The position numbers and the translations under genes were made by a program. DNA of 64,000 bases from Mycolicibacterium llatzerense (GTDB lineage: Bacteria > Actinomycetota > Actinomycetes > Mycobacteriales > Mycobacteriaceae), in the NCBI RefSeq assembly GCF_000878195.1, contig NZ_JXST01000014.1:1-64000 (forward strand). Direction: 5' to 3'. Under the pieces are notes generated by a model. It saw nothing but the letters and a program-made list of their open reading frames with translations, had not been told where the DNA came from and made no database searches. Shown piece by piece: positions 1 through 8,425 of the stretch; the first letter of the stretch is position 1; each line of letters begins with the position of its first letter.

Positions 1-51
1 CGCCGACCACCACATCAACGGCGACCGAAACTACTGGCCCAACAAACAAAA

Positions 52-75
52 AACCCCGGCCAAAAGGCCGGGGTT
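52..75 (-). terminator. Rho-independent terminator downstream of tRNA-Ser
   Basis: A perfect 10-bp stem (AACCCCGGCC / GGCCGGGGTT) closes an AAAA loop. On the minus strand the stem is followed by a T-rich tract (TTTTGTTTGTT), so it fits termination of the minus-strand tRNA, whose 3' end lies about 55 bp upstream. On the plus strand no T tract follows. Confidence 0.75.
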
Positions 76-80
76 CCCTG

Positions 81-122
81 TAACCGATGACTCGACTCAT
101 GTGTAACCCATGACTCGACTCA
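81..122. repeat. Near-perfect 19-bp direct repeat beside tRNA-Ser
   Basis: TAACCGATGACTCGACTCA (81-99) recurs as TAACCCATGACTCGACTCA (104-122) with one mismatch and a 23-bp period. It sits between the tRNA 3' end and the terminator. It is not a copy of the tRNA 3' end, so it is not an obvious attachment-site duplication; it looks like a local tandem duplication. Confidence 0.7.
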
Positions 123-128
123 CCACAT

Positions 129-218
129 TGGCGGTGGCGGAGGGATTTGAACCCCCGGTTGGGTTTAACCAACTCTCGCTTTCAAGGCGAGTGCATTAGG
201 CCGCTCTGCCACGCCACC
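129..218 (-). tRNA. tRNA-Ser(UGA)
   Basis: Read on the minus strand the 90-nt segment folds as a class II tRNA. The acceptor arm is GGTGGCG/CGCCACC with discriminator G and an encoded CCA. The D-arm contains GCAGAGCGGCC, the anticodon loop is CTTGAAA (anticodon TGA, reading UCA-type serine codons), there is a long variable arm, and the T-loop is GGTTCAAATCC. Long variable arm, G73 and TGA anticodon together identify serine. Confidence 0.97.
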
Positions 219-282
219 GCCGAACAGCCTAAGGGGTCCAGCCCCGCGCGAGCCTGTCGGGTCCGTGTGTAGCGTTGCGGTC

Positions 283-1254
283 ATGCGCGCGATCGTCGTC
301 GAATCCCCAGGTCAACTGGCATGGTCCGAGGTACCGGACGTGACAGCCGCGGTCGGCGAGGTCGTCATCGACGTCACGACCGCCGGAGTGAACCGGGCCG
401 ATCTGCTGCAAGCCGCCGGCCTCTATCCGCCGCCGCCGGGGGCCAGCGACATCCTGGGACTGGAGGTTTCGGGCGTCGTCTCCGAGGTTGGCGCCGGCGT
501 CGAGAACTGGGCGGTCGGCGACCAGGTGTGCGCGCTGCTGGCCGGCGGCGGTTACGCCGAGCAGGTGGCCGTGCCCGCGGCCCAGGTCATGCCGATCCCC
601 GCGGGGGTGAGCCTGCATCATGCGGCCGGTCTGCCGGAGGTCGCGGCCACGGTGTGGTCCAACCTGGCCATGACCGCCCACCTGCGCGCCGGACAGCTGG
701 TCCTGCTGCACGGCGGCGCCAGCGGCATCGGCACGCACGCCATCCAGGTCGCGCATGCGCTGGGCGCCCGCGTCGCGGTCACCGCGTCACTCGAAAAACT
801 GGAGCTCTGCCGCGAACTGGGTGCCGACATCCTGATCAACTACCGCGACGAGGACTTCGTCGAACGGATGACGGAAGTGGGCGGCGCCGACGTCATCTTC
901 GACATCATGGGTGCCTCGTACCTGGACCGGAACATAGACGCGCTCGCCCCCGACGGCCGCGTGGTGGTCATCGGCATGCAGGGCGGTGTGAAGGGCGAAC
1001 TGAACATCGCCAAGCTCCTGGGCAAGCGGGCCGGCGTCATCGCCACCGCACTGCGCTCCCGCCCCGTCGACGGGCTGTCCGGCAAGGCCGCCGTGATTTC
1101 CGAAGTGGTGCAGCATGTTTGGCTCATGATCGCCGACGGGCGGGTGCGCCCGATCATCGGCGCCGAGCTGCCCATCGAGCAGGCGGCGGCCGCCCATCAG
1201 CTGCTGCAAGCAGGGGCGGTGTCAGGGAAAGTGCTTCTGCGGGTGCGCGATTAG
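283..1254 (+). CDS. Zinc-independent quinone oxidoreductase (MDR family)
   Basis: A 323-aa medium-chain dehydrogenase/reductase of the NAD(P)H:quinone oxidoreductase (PIG3-like) type, expected to reduce quinones or enones with NAD(P)H in the cytoplasm. The N-terminal GroES-like domain starts MRAIVVESPG. The Rossmann loop GGASGIGTHA (about residues 143-152) binds the cofactor. The zinc ligands of alcohol dehydrogenases are absent, as expected for the quinone reductase branch. An in-frame GTG exists at 265, but the ATG at 283 gives the family's normal start. Position and length match M. tuberculosis Rv3777, the left edge of the conserved envelope locus. The substrate cannot be read from sequence. 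Confidence 0.88.
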   Translation: MRAIVVESPGQLAWSEVPDVTAAVGEVVIDVTTAGVNRADLLQAAGLYPPPPGASDILGLEVSGVVSEVGAGVENWAVGDQVCALLAGGGYAEQVAVPAAQVMPIPAGVSLHHAAGLPEVAATVWSNLAMTAHLRAGQLVLLHGGASGIGTHAIQVAHALGARVAVTASLEKLELCRELGADILINYRDEDFVERMTEVGGADVIFDIMGASYLDRNIDALAPDGRVVVIGMQGGVKGELNIAKLLGKRAGVIATALRSRPVDGLSGKAAVISEVVQHVWLMIADGRVRPIIGAELPIEQAAAAHQLLQAGAVSGKVLLRVRD

Positions 1255-1258
1255 CGTT

Positions 1259-1318
1259 CGCGAGCCTGACCACAGGGCGATTTCGCGGCCGGTTTTCCGC
1301 CACCCAGTCAGGTTCGCG
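1259..1318. repeat. 60-bp dispersed palindrome, family 2, copy A
   Basis: Outer arms CGCGAGCCTGAC (1259-1270) and GTCAGGTTCGCG (1307-1318) are inverted repeats with one mismatch. The 36-bp core includes GGCGATTTCGCGGCCGG. A second element of exactly the same length and arm design lies at 24143-24202 in the opposite orientation; about 25 of 36 core bases match. This copy begins 4 bp after the oxidoreductase stop codon, so it could also end or protect that transcript. Confidence 0.75.
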
Positions 1319-1512
1319 GCGCCAAGCGGGTTCGGAAAACTCACAAGGGCGTGTGTTGTGTTGACACTGAACTGACGCGCACAAAGAGCGAGTAACAAAG
1401 GCCCTCAACGCAAGGTCAACGCGAGGCCGGTGCTGACCCTGCAGCTACGGCGCAAAAGGCCGAGAGTCCGACGCCCTGGCATCAGGATCAACCAGCCAGA
1501 TAGGTTGGCGCC
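1319..1512. other. Intergenic region upstream of the thioesterase
   Basis: No gene or clear hairpin was recognised after the palindrome. The stretch contains GTGTTGTGTTGACACTG (about 1354-1370), with TTGACA at 1358-1363 as a possible -35 element; no convincing -10 follows at the right distance. The promoter of the thioesterase at 1513 is presumably here. Confidence 0.3.
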
Positions 1513-1911
1513 GTGACGTTCACCTACACCGCGCCCGTCCGCTACCTGGAGGTCGACCAGCAGGGCGTGGTCTTCAACATGTGGTACTTGGCCTACATGG
1601 ACGAGGCCTTCGGCGCGTTCGTCGCCCAGACGACTTCCTGGCACGACGTCTTCGACGCGGGCGTCGACGCGCAGGTCGTCCACACCGAACTGGACTGGTC
1701 GGGTTCCCTGAAGTGGGGTGACCAGATCCACGTCGACGTCACGGTCCCCACCAGGGGCCGTACCTCGTTCACCGTCGAGTTCCTCATCCACGCAGGCGAT
1801 GCCACAGAGCCCATCGTCACCGCACGCACCGTCTACGTCTGCATCGCCACCGACGGTTCCGGCAAGATCGAGCCACCGCAATTGCTGCTCGATGCGCTGG
1901 ACTACAAGTAA
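1513..1911 (+). CDS. Hot-dog fold acyl-CoA thioesterase
   Basis: A 132-aa single-domain protein of the 4-hydroxybenzoyl-CoA thioesterase/YbgC type, which hydrolyses acyl-CoA thioesters in the cytoplasm. Near the N-terminus the stretch RYLEVDQQGVVFNMWYLAYMDEA carries the family pattern, with the catalytic aspartate in VDQQGVVFN and the long central helix following. The start is GTG at 1513; no ATG lies in a better place. It ends tail to tail with the convergent PLP-fold gene, the two stop codons being adjacent with no spacer. The acyl specificity is unknown. Confidence 0.85.
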   Translation: MTFTYTAPVRYLEVDQQGVVFNMWYLAYMDEAFGAFVAQTTSWHDVFDAGVDAQVVHTELDWSGSLKWGDQIHVDVTVPTRGRTSFTVEFLIHAGDATEPIVTARTVYVCIATDGSGKIEPPQLLLDALDYK

Positions 1912-3108
1912 CTAACCCAGCGACGCCAGCGCGCGGACGAGCTGATCGACTTCAGCGGTCGTCGTGTAGTGCCCGAGGCCGACCGTCACGGCGCCGCCGA
2001 TGTCGTTGACGCCGATGGCCTCCAGCACCCGAGAGTTGCTGTCCGACACGGCCAGTACGCCGTTGTCGGCGAGCCGGCTGATCACGCGGTCGGCAGGCAC
2101 GCCCTGGACCGCGAAGCTCAGCACCGGAATGCCGGCCTCGGGCGCGCCGAGGACCATCACCAGCGGCAGCGACCGCAGCGAGTTGCGCAGGTACCCGAAC
2201 ACCCGGCTCAGGTAGGCCTCGGCCGATTGCATTGAGCGCGCCAGCCTTTCGCGGCGGGTGCCGGTCGCGGCGTCGTCGAGTTTGGCCAGGTATTCGATGC
2301 TGGCGACGACCCCACCGAGCAGTCCGAACTGGTGCGCACCGACTTCCAGCCGCGCGGCTCCCGTGGCATTCGGATCGAGCGAGACGGTAGTCAAGCTATC
2401 GATCATCGCGGGGTCGCGGAACACCAGCGCACCGATCGGCGGGCCACCCCATGCAATGGCATTCAGCGCCACCACATCGGCGTCGACGTCATTGATGTCC
2501 AGCAGGCGGTAGGGCGCGGCCACGGAGTGGTCGACCACGACCATGCCGCCGTTCTCCCGCGCCATCTTGGTCACGGGCCGCAGATCGGTGACGGTGCCGA
2601 GCTTCGACGATGCCGACGTGATCGCGATCAAGCGGGTCGGCCGGGTGATGAGCGTCTCCCACTGCCAGCTGGGCAGTTCGCCGGTCTCGATGTCGACCTC
2701 GGCCCACTTCACCTTGGCGCCATAGCGATTCGCAGCCCGCAACCACGGTGCGATGTTGGCCTCGTCGTCCAGCCGCGTGACGACCACTTCGTAGCCCAGG
2801 CCAGACCGCGACGCCGACGCCTCGGCCAGCGAGTTCAGCAGAACGGCACGGTCGGCACCGAAGACCACGCCGCGCGGGTCGCCACCGACGAGATCGGCGA
2901 CCGCCTGTCGTGCGGCGGTCAGGACCGCGGCGCTGCGCTGCGCGGCCGGGTGCGGTCCGGCGGCCGAGGACATGGAACCGCGGAAAGCGGTCGAAACGGT
3001 GGTCGCTACCGAGTCCGGCAGCAGCATTCCGGTCGGCGCATCGAAGTGCACCCAGCCGCCGCCCAGTGACGGGTGCAGACCGCGCACCCGGGCGACGTCG
3101 TATGCCAT
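1912..3108 (-). CDS. Class V aminotransferase-fold protein lacking catalytic Lys and Cys
   Basis: A 398-aa protein with the overall design of SufS/cysteine-desulfurase-like class V aminotransferases, the same length and position as M. tuberculosis Rv3778c. The cofactor-binding aspartate is present in [10 protein letters not shown]. The following strand reads [20 protein letters not shown], where active relatives have a lysine a few residues before the GP.hG turn that forms the Schiff base with PLP; none is present here. The protein contains no cysteine at all, so it cannot be a cysteine desulfurase. The ATG at 3108 was chosen over upstream extensions because [10 protein letters not shown] begins the conserved region. 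Divergent from the membrane protein gene at 3220. Function unknown; possibly a pseudo-enzyme. Confidence 0.8.
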   Translation of the reverse strand: MAYDVARVRGLHPSLGGGWVHFDAPTGMLLPDSVATTVSTAFRGSMSSAAGPHPAAQRSAAVLTAARQAVADLVGGDPRGVVFGADRAVLLNSLAEASASRSGLGYEVVVTRLDDEANIAPWLRAANRYGAKVKWAEVDIETGELPSWQWETLITRPTRLIAITSASSKLGTVTDLRPVTKMARENGGMVVVDHSVAAPYRLLDINDVDADVVALNAIAWGGPPIGALVFRDPAMIDSLTTVSLDPNATGAARLEVGAHQFGLLGGVVASIEYLAKLDDAATGTRRERLARSMQSAEAYLSRVFGYLRNSLRSLPLVMVLGAPEAGIPVLSFAVQGVPADRVISRLADNGVLAVSDSNSRVLEAIGVNDIGGAVTVGLGHYTTTAEVDQLVRALASLG

Positions 3109-3219
3109 GCCATGCCAACCTTCGAGCGATTCAGGCCTGCCAGCCAAATTTTTCCGGCGGGCGCGCCCCGCTGCACACGCCGGCGAAAGCCGGGCCACCC
3201 GAACAGCCATACTAGTGCA

Positions 3220-5181
3220 GTGAGCTTGGCGTCCGGCGTCCTTGTCGCCCTGTTGATCATGGTGATCCCTGGAGCAATCACCGCACGTGCAGCACAGCTA
3301 ACCTGGCCCGTTGCCATCGCAGTCGGCCCCGCAGTGACCTACGGCATCGTAGCTTTGGCCGTCATCCCACTCGGTGCCGTCGGCGTTCCGTGGAACGGCT
3401 GGACAGCGTTGCTGGCGTTCGTCATCGTGGTGGCGGTGGTTGCTGGGCTTCGTCGTGCCCTGAGTCGCTTCGGCGACACCGCGGCGGAAGCACTCGCGAT
3501 CACCCGCGGACCGGCACTGTTCGTGGCTGCCGGCATCGTTGTCGGCGCGACGGCGATCGCAATTTCAGCAATCGTCGGGATGCCACATTGGCAATCCATT
3601 CCGAGCACCTGGGACTCGGTCTGGCACGGCAACACCATCCGCTGGATTCTCGACGTCGGCCAGGCCTCGCCGATGCACATGGGTGAGCTTCGTAACGTCG
3701 AGACGCACGCGTTGCTGTACTACCCGTCGACGTTCCACGCTCTCGCCGCGGTTTTGTGCCAACTCACCGGCGCCGCCCCCGCGACGGCCTACACCGTGTC
3801 CTCACTGGCGGCCTCGGTCTGGCTGTTCCCGGTCAGCGCCGCGAGCCTGACCTGGGCCATGGTTCGGCCCTACGCCTGCCAGCGCTGGAGCGCCGGGGCC
3901 GCCGCCGCGGCAGCTGCGCTGGCGGCGTCGTTCACCGCTCTCCCCTACGTCGAGTTCGACGTCGCCGCCGTCCCCAACCTGGTGGCCTACGGCCTGGCCG
4001 GGCCGACGACGGTGCTGATCATGTCGTGCCTGCGGCACCGGGACCGGATTCCGCTGGCGGTCATCGCCCTGATCGGGGTGTTCTCCACCCACATCACCGG
4101 CGGTGTCGTCGTCGTCACCTTCGTCGGCGCGTGGTGGCTGTGCGACACCCTCCGGCATCCGGTGCGCGGCCGGCTCACCGACTTCGTGAGCCTGCTGGCC
4201 GTCGCGGTGCCGTCCCTGCTGTTGTTGATTCCCCAGTTCATCGCGGTGCTGGCGCAAGCGGACATCATCGTCGGGCATGCGTTCGTCACCCATCAGAGCC
4301 GGCTTCGGGTGCTGTTCAACGCCGTCGTGCAGCACACGCGGCACCTCAACGACTACCCGATTCAGAACATGCTGATCGTGCTCGGCGCCATCGGCGGGCT
4401 GGTCCTGCTGCTCAAACGCGTCTGGTGGCCGGCGGTGGTCTGGGTGGGGCTGATGATCGCGATCGTGCATTCCGGTGCGCCGTTCGGCGGGCCGATCGGT
4501 GCGCTGATCGGGGCATACGCCGACCTCTACTACAGCGACCCGCGCCGCCTGTCGGCCGTGGTGACCCTGCTGATCACCCCATTCGCCGGGATTGCATTGT
4601 TCGCCATCGTCAAGTTCGTCGTCGACTGGCTGCAGAAGCGGGCACCCCGCACCGAACGGTTATGGGCCGTCACCGCCGTGGCACTGCTCCTCATCTCCAC
4701 CGTCGGACTGGCCTGGCACTACTTCCCGCGGCACCGCTACCTGATCGGCCAGAAGTACGACCGGATCATGGTCAACGACAAGAACCTCGAGGCCTTCGCG
4801 TACCTCGCGACGCTGCCCGGCGCCAAGGACACCCTGATCGGCAACGCGAACACCGACGGCACGTCGTGGATGTACGCGGTCGCCGGCCTGCACCCGCTGT
4901 GGACCCACTACGACTATCCGCAGCAGCAGGGCCCGGGCTACAACCGCTTCATCTTCTGGGCCTACGCCGACGACGCCGATACCGATCCGCGGATCGCGCA
5001 GGCCGTGCGTGCCCTGAACATCCGATACGTGATCACCAGCTCGACCATCGTCAAAGGGTTCGTCATGCCCGACGGACTAGTGTCGCTGGATAAGTCGAAG
5101 TCGTGGGCGAAGATCTACGACAATGGGCGGTCCCGCATCTACGAGTGGCGCGGCGACACCGCCGCACCTGCGAACAGATAG
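3220..5181 (+). CDS. Polytopic GT-C-like membrane protein (Rv3779 type)
   Basis: A 653-aa integral membrane protein with many hydrophobic segments from the N-terminus ([20 protein letters not shown]) to about residue 510, followed by a roughly 130-residue extracytoplasmic C-terminal domain. It corresponds in place and size to M. tuberculosis Rv3779 (about 666 aa), a GT-C-type protein that has been linked to polyprenyl-phosphomannose metabolism. The GTG at 3220 starts immediately before the first hydrophobic helix; the longer upstream frame overlaps the divergent gene and looks non-coding. Bpa follows 13 bp downstream, and the run of same-strand genes to 8291 may form one transcript. The assignment to a specific reaction is an inference from position. 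Confidence 0.8.
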   Translation: MSLASGVLVALLIMVIPGAITARAAQLTWPVAIAVGPAVTYGIVALAVIPLGAVGVPWNGWTALLAFVIVVAVVAGLRRALSRFGDTAAEALAITRGPALFVAAGIVVGATAIAISAIVGMPHWQSIPSTWDSVWHGNTIRWILDVGQASPMHMGELRNVETHALLYYPSTFHALAAVLCQLTGAAPATAYTVSSLAASVWLFPVSAASLTWAMVRPYACQRWSAGAAAAAAALAASFTALPYVEFDVAAVPNLVAYGLAGPTTVLIMSCLRHRDRIPLAVIALIGVFSTHITGGVVVVTFVGAWWLCDTLRHPVRGRLTDFVSLLAVAVPSLLLLIPQFIAVLAQADIIVGHAFVTHQSRLRVLFNAVVQHTRHLNDYPIQNMLIVLGAIGGLVLLLKRVWWPAVVWVGLMIAIVHSGAPFGGPIGALIGAYADLYYSDPRRLSAVVTLLITPFAGIALFAIVKFVVDWLQKRAPRTERLWAVTAVALLLISTVGLAWHYFPRHRYLIGQKYDRIMVNDKNLEAFAYLATLPGAKDTLIGNANTDGTSWMYAVAGLHPLWTHYDYPQQQGPGYNRFIFWAYADDADTDPRIAQAVRALNIRYVITSSTIVKGFVMPDGLVSLDKSKSWAKIYDNGRSRIYEWRGDTAAPANR

Positions 5182-5194
5182 GAACAGTGCAGGC

Positions 5195-5725
5195 ATGACG
5201 CTGAAACCAGAAGACGACGACGACAACATCGAGGTCATCGGCGGGGACCTGGCATTGGGCGGGGACCTAGAGCAGGACCCCGACCAGGGCGACGAAGGCA
5301 AATCCCTGACCGACCTGGTCGAGCAGCCGGCCAAGGTGATGCGGATCGGCACCATGATCAAGCAGCTGCTGGAGGAAGTACGCTCCGCGCCGCTGGACGA
5401 GGCCAGCCGAAACCGCTTGCGCGACATCCACCGGTCGAGCATCCAGGAGCTCGAAGACGGCCTGGCTCCCGAGCTGACCGAAGAGTTGGAGCGGCTGTCG
5501 CTGCCGTTCTCCGAGGACAAGGTGCCGTCGGCCGCCGAGCTGCGCATCGCGCAGGCCCAGCTGGTCGGCTGGCTCGAAGGTCTGTTCCACGGTATTCAGA
5601 CGGCCCTGTTCGCCCAGCAGATGGCGGCCCGCGCGCAGCTCGAGCAGATGCGCCAGGGCGCACTGCCGCCCGGGGTCGACGGCGGTCGTGGCCCCTTCCA
5701 GTCCGGCACCGGCCAGTACCTGTAG
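5195..5725 (+). CDS. bpa: Bacterial proteasome activator Bpa/PafE
   Basis: A 176-aa protein that in mycobacteria forms a ring capping the 20S proteasome and feeds it unfolded proteins independently of ATP. It starts MTLKPEDDDDNIEVIGGD, has an acidic N-terminus and a helical core (about residues 50-150), and ends in GQYL. That C-terminal tetrapeptide is the known docking signal for the proteasome alpha-ring pockets. Length and location match Rv3780. The ATG at 5195 is preferred to upstream in-frame codons, which overlap the preceding gene. It sits 3 bp before wzt, as in M. tuberculosis, although its function is unrelated to envelope synthesis. Confidence 0.93.
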   Translation: MTLKPEDDDDNIEVIGGDLALGGDLEQDPDQGDEGKSLTDLVEQPAKVMRIGTMIKQLLEEVRSAPLDEASRNRLRDIHRSSIQELEDGLAPELTEELERLSLPFSEDKVPSAAELRIAQAQLVGWLEGLFHGIQTALFAQQMAARAQLEQMRQGALPPGVDGGRGPFQSGTGQYL

Positions 5726-5728
5726 ACC

Positions 5729-6532
5729 GTGTCCGAACCGCATATCTCCACACAGAACGCGTGGGTCGAATTCCCGATCTTCGACGCGAAGTCCCGATCG
5801 CTGAAAAAGGCATTCCTCGGCAAGGCCGGTGGCGGGATCAACCGCAATGAGTCGAATGTCGTTGTGATCGAAGCACTTCGGGACATCACCATGTCGCTCA
5901 ACATGGGCGACCGGGTGGGTTTGGTCGGACACAACGGCGCCGGCAAGTCGACGCTGCTGCGCCTGCTGTCGGGCATCTACGAACCGACGCGCGGCTCGGC
6001 GACGGTGCGCGGCAGGGTGGCCCCGGTGTTCGACCTGGGGGTCGGCATGGACCCCGAGATCTCCGGTTTCGAGAACATCATCATCCGCGGACTGTTCCTC
6101 GGCCAGACCCGCAAGCAGATGGAAGCCAAGGTCGACGAGATCGCCGAGTTCACCGAACTCGGCGACTACCTGTCGATGCCGCTGCGCACCTACTCAACGG
6201 GTATGCGCGTGCGCTTGGCCATGGGCGTGGTCACCAGCATCGATCCCGAGATCCTGCTGCTCGACGAGGGCATCGGCGCCGTCGACGCGGAGTTCTTGAA
6301 GAAGGCCCGCACCCGGCTGCAAGCCCTGGTGGAACGGTCCGGAATCCTGGTGTTCGCAAGCCATTCCAACGAATTCCTGGCCCGGCTGTGCCAGACCGCG
6401 ATGTGGGTCGACCACGGCACCATCCGGATGACGGGCGGCATCGAGGACGTCGTCCGCGCCTACGAGGGCGACGACGCGGCACGGCACGTGCGTGAGGTGC
6501 TCGAAGAGAACGAGCGCGAGCGCCAGACGTGA
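5729..6532 (+). CDS. wzt: Wzt ATPase of the galactan ABC exporter
   Basis: A 267-aa ATPase of the O-antigen/teichoic-acid exporter type. Visible motifs are Walker A GHNGAGKST, the signature-region motif YSTGM, Walker B ILLLDEG, and the switch histidine in FASHSNEF. With Wzm it is thought to flip lipid-linked galactan across the plasma membrane before arabinan is added. It starts at GTG 5729, three bases after bpa, and overlaps glfT1 by 4 bp (GTGA), which indicates translational coupling. Equivalent to Rv3781 (annotated rfbE). No long C-terminal carbohydrate-binding domain is present. Confidence 0.93.
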   Translation: MSEPHISTQNAWVEFPIFDAKSRSLKKAFLGKAGGGINRNESNVVVIEALRDITMSLNMGDRVGLVGHNGAGKSTLLRLLSGIYEPTRGSATVRGRVAPVFDLGVGMDPEISGFENIIIRGLFLGQTRKQMEAKVDEIAEFTELGDYLSMPLRTYSTGMRVRLAMGVVTSIDPEILLLDEGIGAVDAEFLKKARTRLQALVERSGILVFASHSNEFLARLCQTAMWVDHGTIRMTGGIEDVVRAYEGDDAARHVREVLEENERERQT

Positions 6533-7464
6533 CCGACATGTTGTGCGCGGTGATCGTCACCCACCGGCGTCCGGAGTTGTTGGCGAAATCCCTTGCCGTG
6601 GTGTGTTCCCAGACGCGGCTGCCCGATCACGTGATCGTCGTCGACAACGACAACGACCCCGCGGTGCGGACCTTGGTGGAATCCCAGGCGGTCGCGACCA
6701 CGTACCTCGGTTCGGCCCGAAACCTCGGCGGCGCAGGCGGTTTCGCGCTGGGCATCCTGCATGCGCTGGCACTGGGCGCCGAGTGGGTGTGGCTGGCCGA
6801 CGACGACGGGCGTCCCGCCGATTCGTCGGTCCTCGCGACACTGTTGGACTGCGCGGCGAAGCACGACCTGGCCGAGGTGTCGCCCATGGTGTGCGACCTG
6901 AACGAGCCTGCGCGGCTGGCCTTTCCGTTGCGCCGCGGGCTGGTGTGGCGGCGGTACGTCTCCGAGTTGCAGGTCGACAAGGACGCCGGGGTCGACTTGC
7001 TCCCCGGCATCGCGTCGTTGTTCAACGGCGCACTGTTCCGGGCCGCGACACTGGAAGCCGTTGGCGTACCGGACATCCGGCTGTTCGTCCGCGGCGACGA
7101 GGTCGAGGTCCACCGCCGGCTCGTTCGCTCCGGCCTGCCGTTCGGCACCTGTCTGAACGCGGTGTACCTGCACCCGCAGGGCTCCGACGAGTTCAAGCCG
7201 ATCCTCGGCGGCCGCATGCACACGCAGTACCCCGACGACGCCACCAAGCGCTACTTCACCTACCGCAACCGCGGATATCTGCAGTCCCAGCCGGGTATGC
7301 GCAAGCTGGTCCCCCAGGAGTGGGTGCGGTTCGGTTGGTACTTCCTGATCACCCGGCGGGATCCGGCGGGGCTGCGCGACTGGATGCGGTTGCGCCGCTT
7401 GGGACGAGACGAGAAGTTCAGCAGGCCCGGTTCGGGCGGACCCATTTCAGGAGGACAGCGATGA
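6529..7464 (+). CDS. glfT1: Galactofuranosyltransferase GlfT1
   Basis: A 311-aa GT-A glycosyltransferase of family 2. GlfT1 adds the first galactofuranose residues from UDP-Galf to the decaprenyl-linked rhamnosyl-GlcNAc primer on the cytoplasmic side of the membrane. The N-terminus MLCAVIVTHRRPELL leads the nucleotide-binding fold, VIVVDNDND is typical of GT2, and WVWLADDDGRP carries the metal-binding DDD motif. It starts at a GTG overlapping the wzt stop by 4 bp, and its own stop overlaps the wzm start by 4 bp (ATGA), so the three genes are one translationally coupled unit, as in Rv3781-Rv3783. Confidence 0.93.
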   Translation: MTDMLCAVIVTHRRPELLAKSLAVVCSQTRLPDHVIVVDNDNDPAVRTLVESQAVATTYLGSARNLGGAGGFALGILHALALGAEWVWLADDDGRPADSSVLATLLDCAAKHDLAEVSPMVCDLNEPARLAFPLRRGLVWRRYVSELQVDKDAGVDLLPGIASLFNGALFRAATLEAVGVPDIRLFVRGDEVEVHRRLVRSGLPFGTCLNAVYLHPQGSDEFKPILGGRMHTQYPDDATKRYFTYRNRGYLQSQPGMRKLVPQEWVRFGWYFLITRRDPAGLRDWMRLRRLGRDEKFSRPGSGGPISGGQR

Positions 7465-8291
7465 CGTTCACCGACGCGGCCGCGCAGTCCAAGACGCTGC
7501 GCCGTGCTTGGGGCGACCTGGTGAGCGGCTTCGGCAAGCGCGAACTCTGGCTGCACCTGGGCTGGCAGGACATCAAGCAGCGCTACCGGCGCTCGGTGCT
7601 CGGACCCATCTGGATCACCATCGCCACCGGCACCATGGCCGTGGCGCTGGGTGGCCTGTACTCCCAGCTGTTCCACCTCCCGCTGGCCGAGCACCTGCCC
7701 TATGTGACGCTGGGCCTGATCATCTGGAACCTGATCAACGCGTCGATCCTCGAAGGCGCCGACGTGTTCATCGCCAATGAGGGCCTCATCAAACAACTTC
7801 CGACGCCACTGTCGGTGCATGTCTACCGCTTGGTGTGGCGCCAGGTGCTGCTCTTCGCGCACAACATCATCATCTTCGTGATCATCGCGATCATCTTCCC
7901 GAAGCCGTGGTCCTGGGCCGACCTGTCGGTGATCCCGGCGTTGGCGCTGATCGTCGCCAACTGCGTCTGGGTCGCCTTGTGTTTCGGCATCCTGGCCACC
8001 CGCTATCGGGATATCAGCCCGCTGCTGGCAAGCCTGGTGCAGCTGCTGTTCTACATCACCCCGATCATCTGGAACGACCAGACGCTGCGCCTCCAGGGCG
8101 CGGGCACGTGGGCGAAAGTCATTGAGCTGAACCCCCTTCTGCACTACGTGGACATCGTCCGCGCGCCGTTGTTGGGTGAACCTCAGGAACTGCGGCACTG
8201 GGTCGTGGTGATCACGTTGACCATCCTGGGCTGGGTCGTCGCCGCGATCGCGATGCGGCAGTACCGGGCCCGCGTGCCGTACTGGGTCTGA
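7461..8291 (+). CDS. wzm: Wzm permease of the galactan ABC exporter
   Basis: A 276-aa ABC-2 type permease with about six predicted membrane helices. The N-terminal amphipathic region (ELWLHLGWQDIKQRYRRSVL) is characteristic of polysaccharide exporters, and LLFYITPIIWN is the conserved membrane motif near the C-terminus. It should pair with Wzt to export lipid-linked galactan. The ATG at 7461 overlaps the glfT1 stop and is preceded by GGAGG at about 7450. Equivalent to Rv3783 (annotated rfbD). It is the last gene before the locus departs from the M. tuberculosis gene content. Confidence 0.93.
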   Translation: MTFTDAAAQSKTLRRAWGDLVSGFGKRELWLHLGWQDIKQRYRRSVLGPIWITIATGTMAVALGGLYSQLFHLPLAEHLPYVTLGLIIWNLINASILEGADVFIANEGLIKQLPTPLSVHVYRLVWRQVLLFAHNIIIFVIIAIIFPKPWSWADLSVIPALALIVANCVWVALCFGILATRYRDISPLLASLVQLLFYITPIIWNDQTLRLQGAGTWAKVIELNPLLHYVDIVRAPLLGEPQELRHWVVVITLTILGWVVAAIAMRQYRARVPYWV

Positions 8292-8292
8292 T

Positions 8293-8421
8293 TCAGTACT
8301 CGACGTACCGCACCACGTAGGGCGTCATGCCGCTGGTGTCTGCCGGCCACTTGACCGTCACCTTGGGTTCGGTGGCGCGGAGTTCAATTGCGGCTACCGG
8401 CTTTCCGCGTCCCCCAGGAGC
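8293..8421 (-). pseudogene. Possible C-terminal gene remnant
   Basis: On the minus strand this gap encodes an open tail ending KVTVKWPADTSGMTPYVVRYVEY followed by a stop. The alternating hydrophobic and polar residues resemble a beta-rich protein end rather than random antisense. There is no start or upstream body: further upstream the frame runs antisense through the next gene. It may be the 3' stub of a gene lost when the accessory block replaced the Rv3784-Rv3788 region. I do not recognise the family and the call is weak. Confidence 0.25.
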
Positions 8422-8425
8422 AATC

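Noticed and set aside
244-262. Third copy of the family 2 palindrome (GCGCGAGCCTGTCGGG)
   Set aside because: Only a few bases of one arm match and no second arm is present at 60 bp spacing.
3073-3219. N-terminal extension of the Rv3779-type protein to 3073
   Set aside because: The extension is antisense to the PLP-fold gene start region and lacks hydrophobic character, while GTG 3220 directly precedes the first membrane helix.
6492-8291. Single 599-codon frame covering glfT1 and wzm
   Set aside because: The 5' half is an Arg-rich shadow of glfT1 in another frame. The real wzm starts at the ATG at 7461 that overlaps the glfT1 stop.
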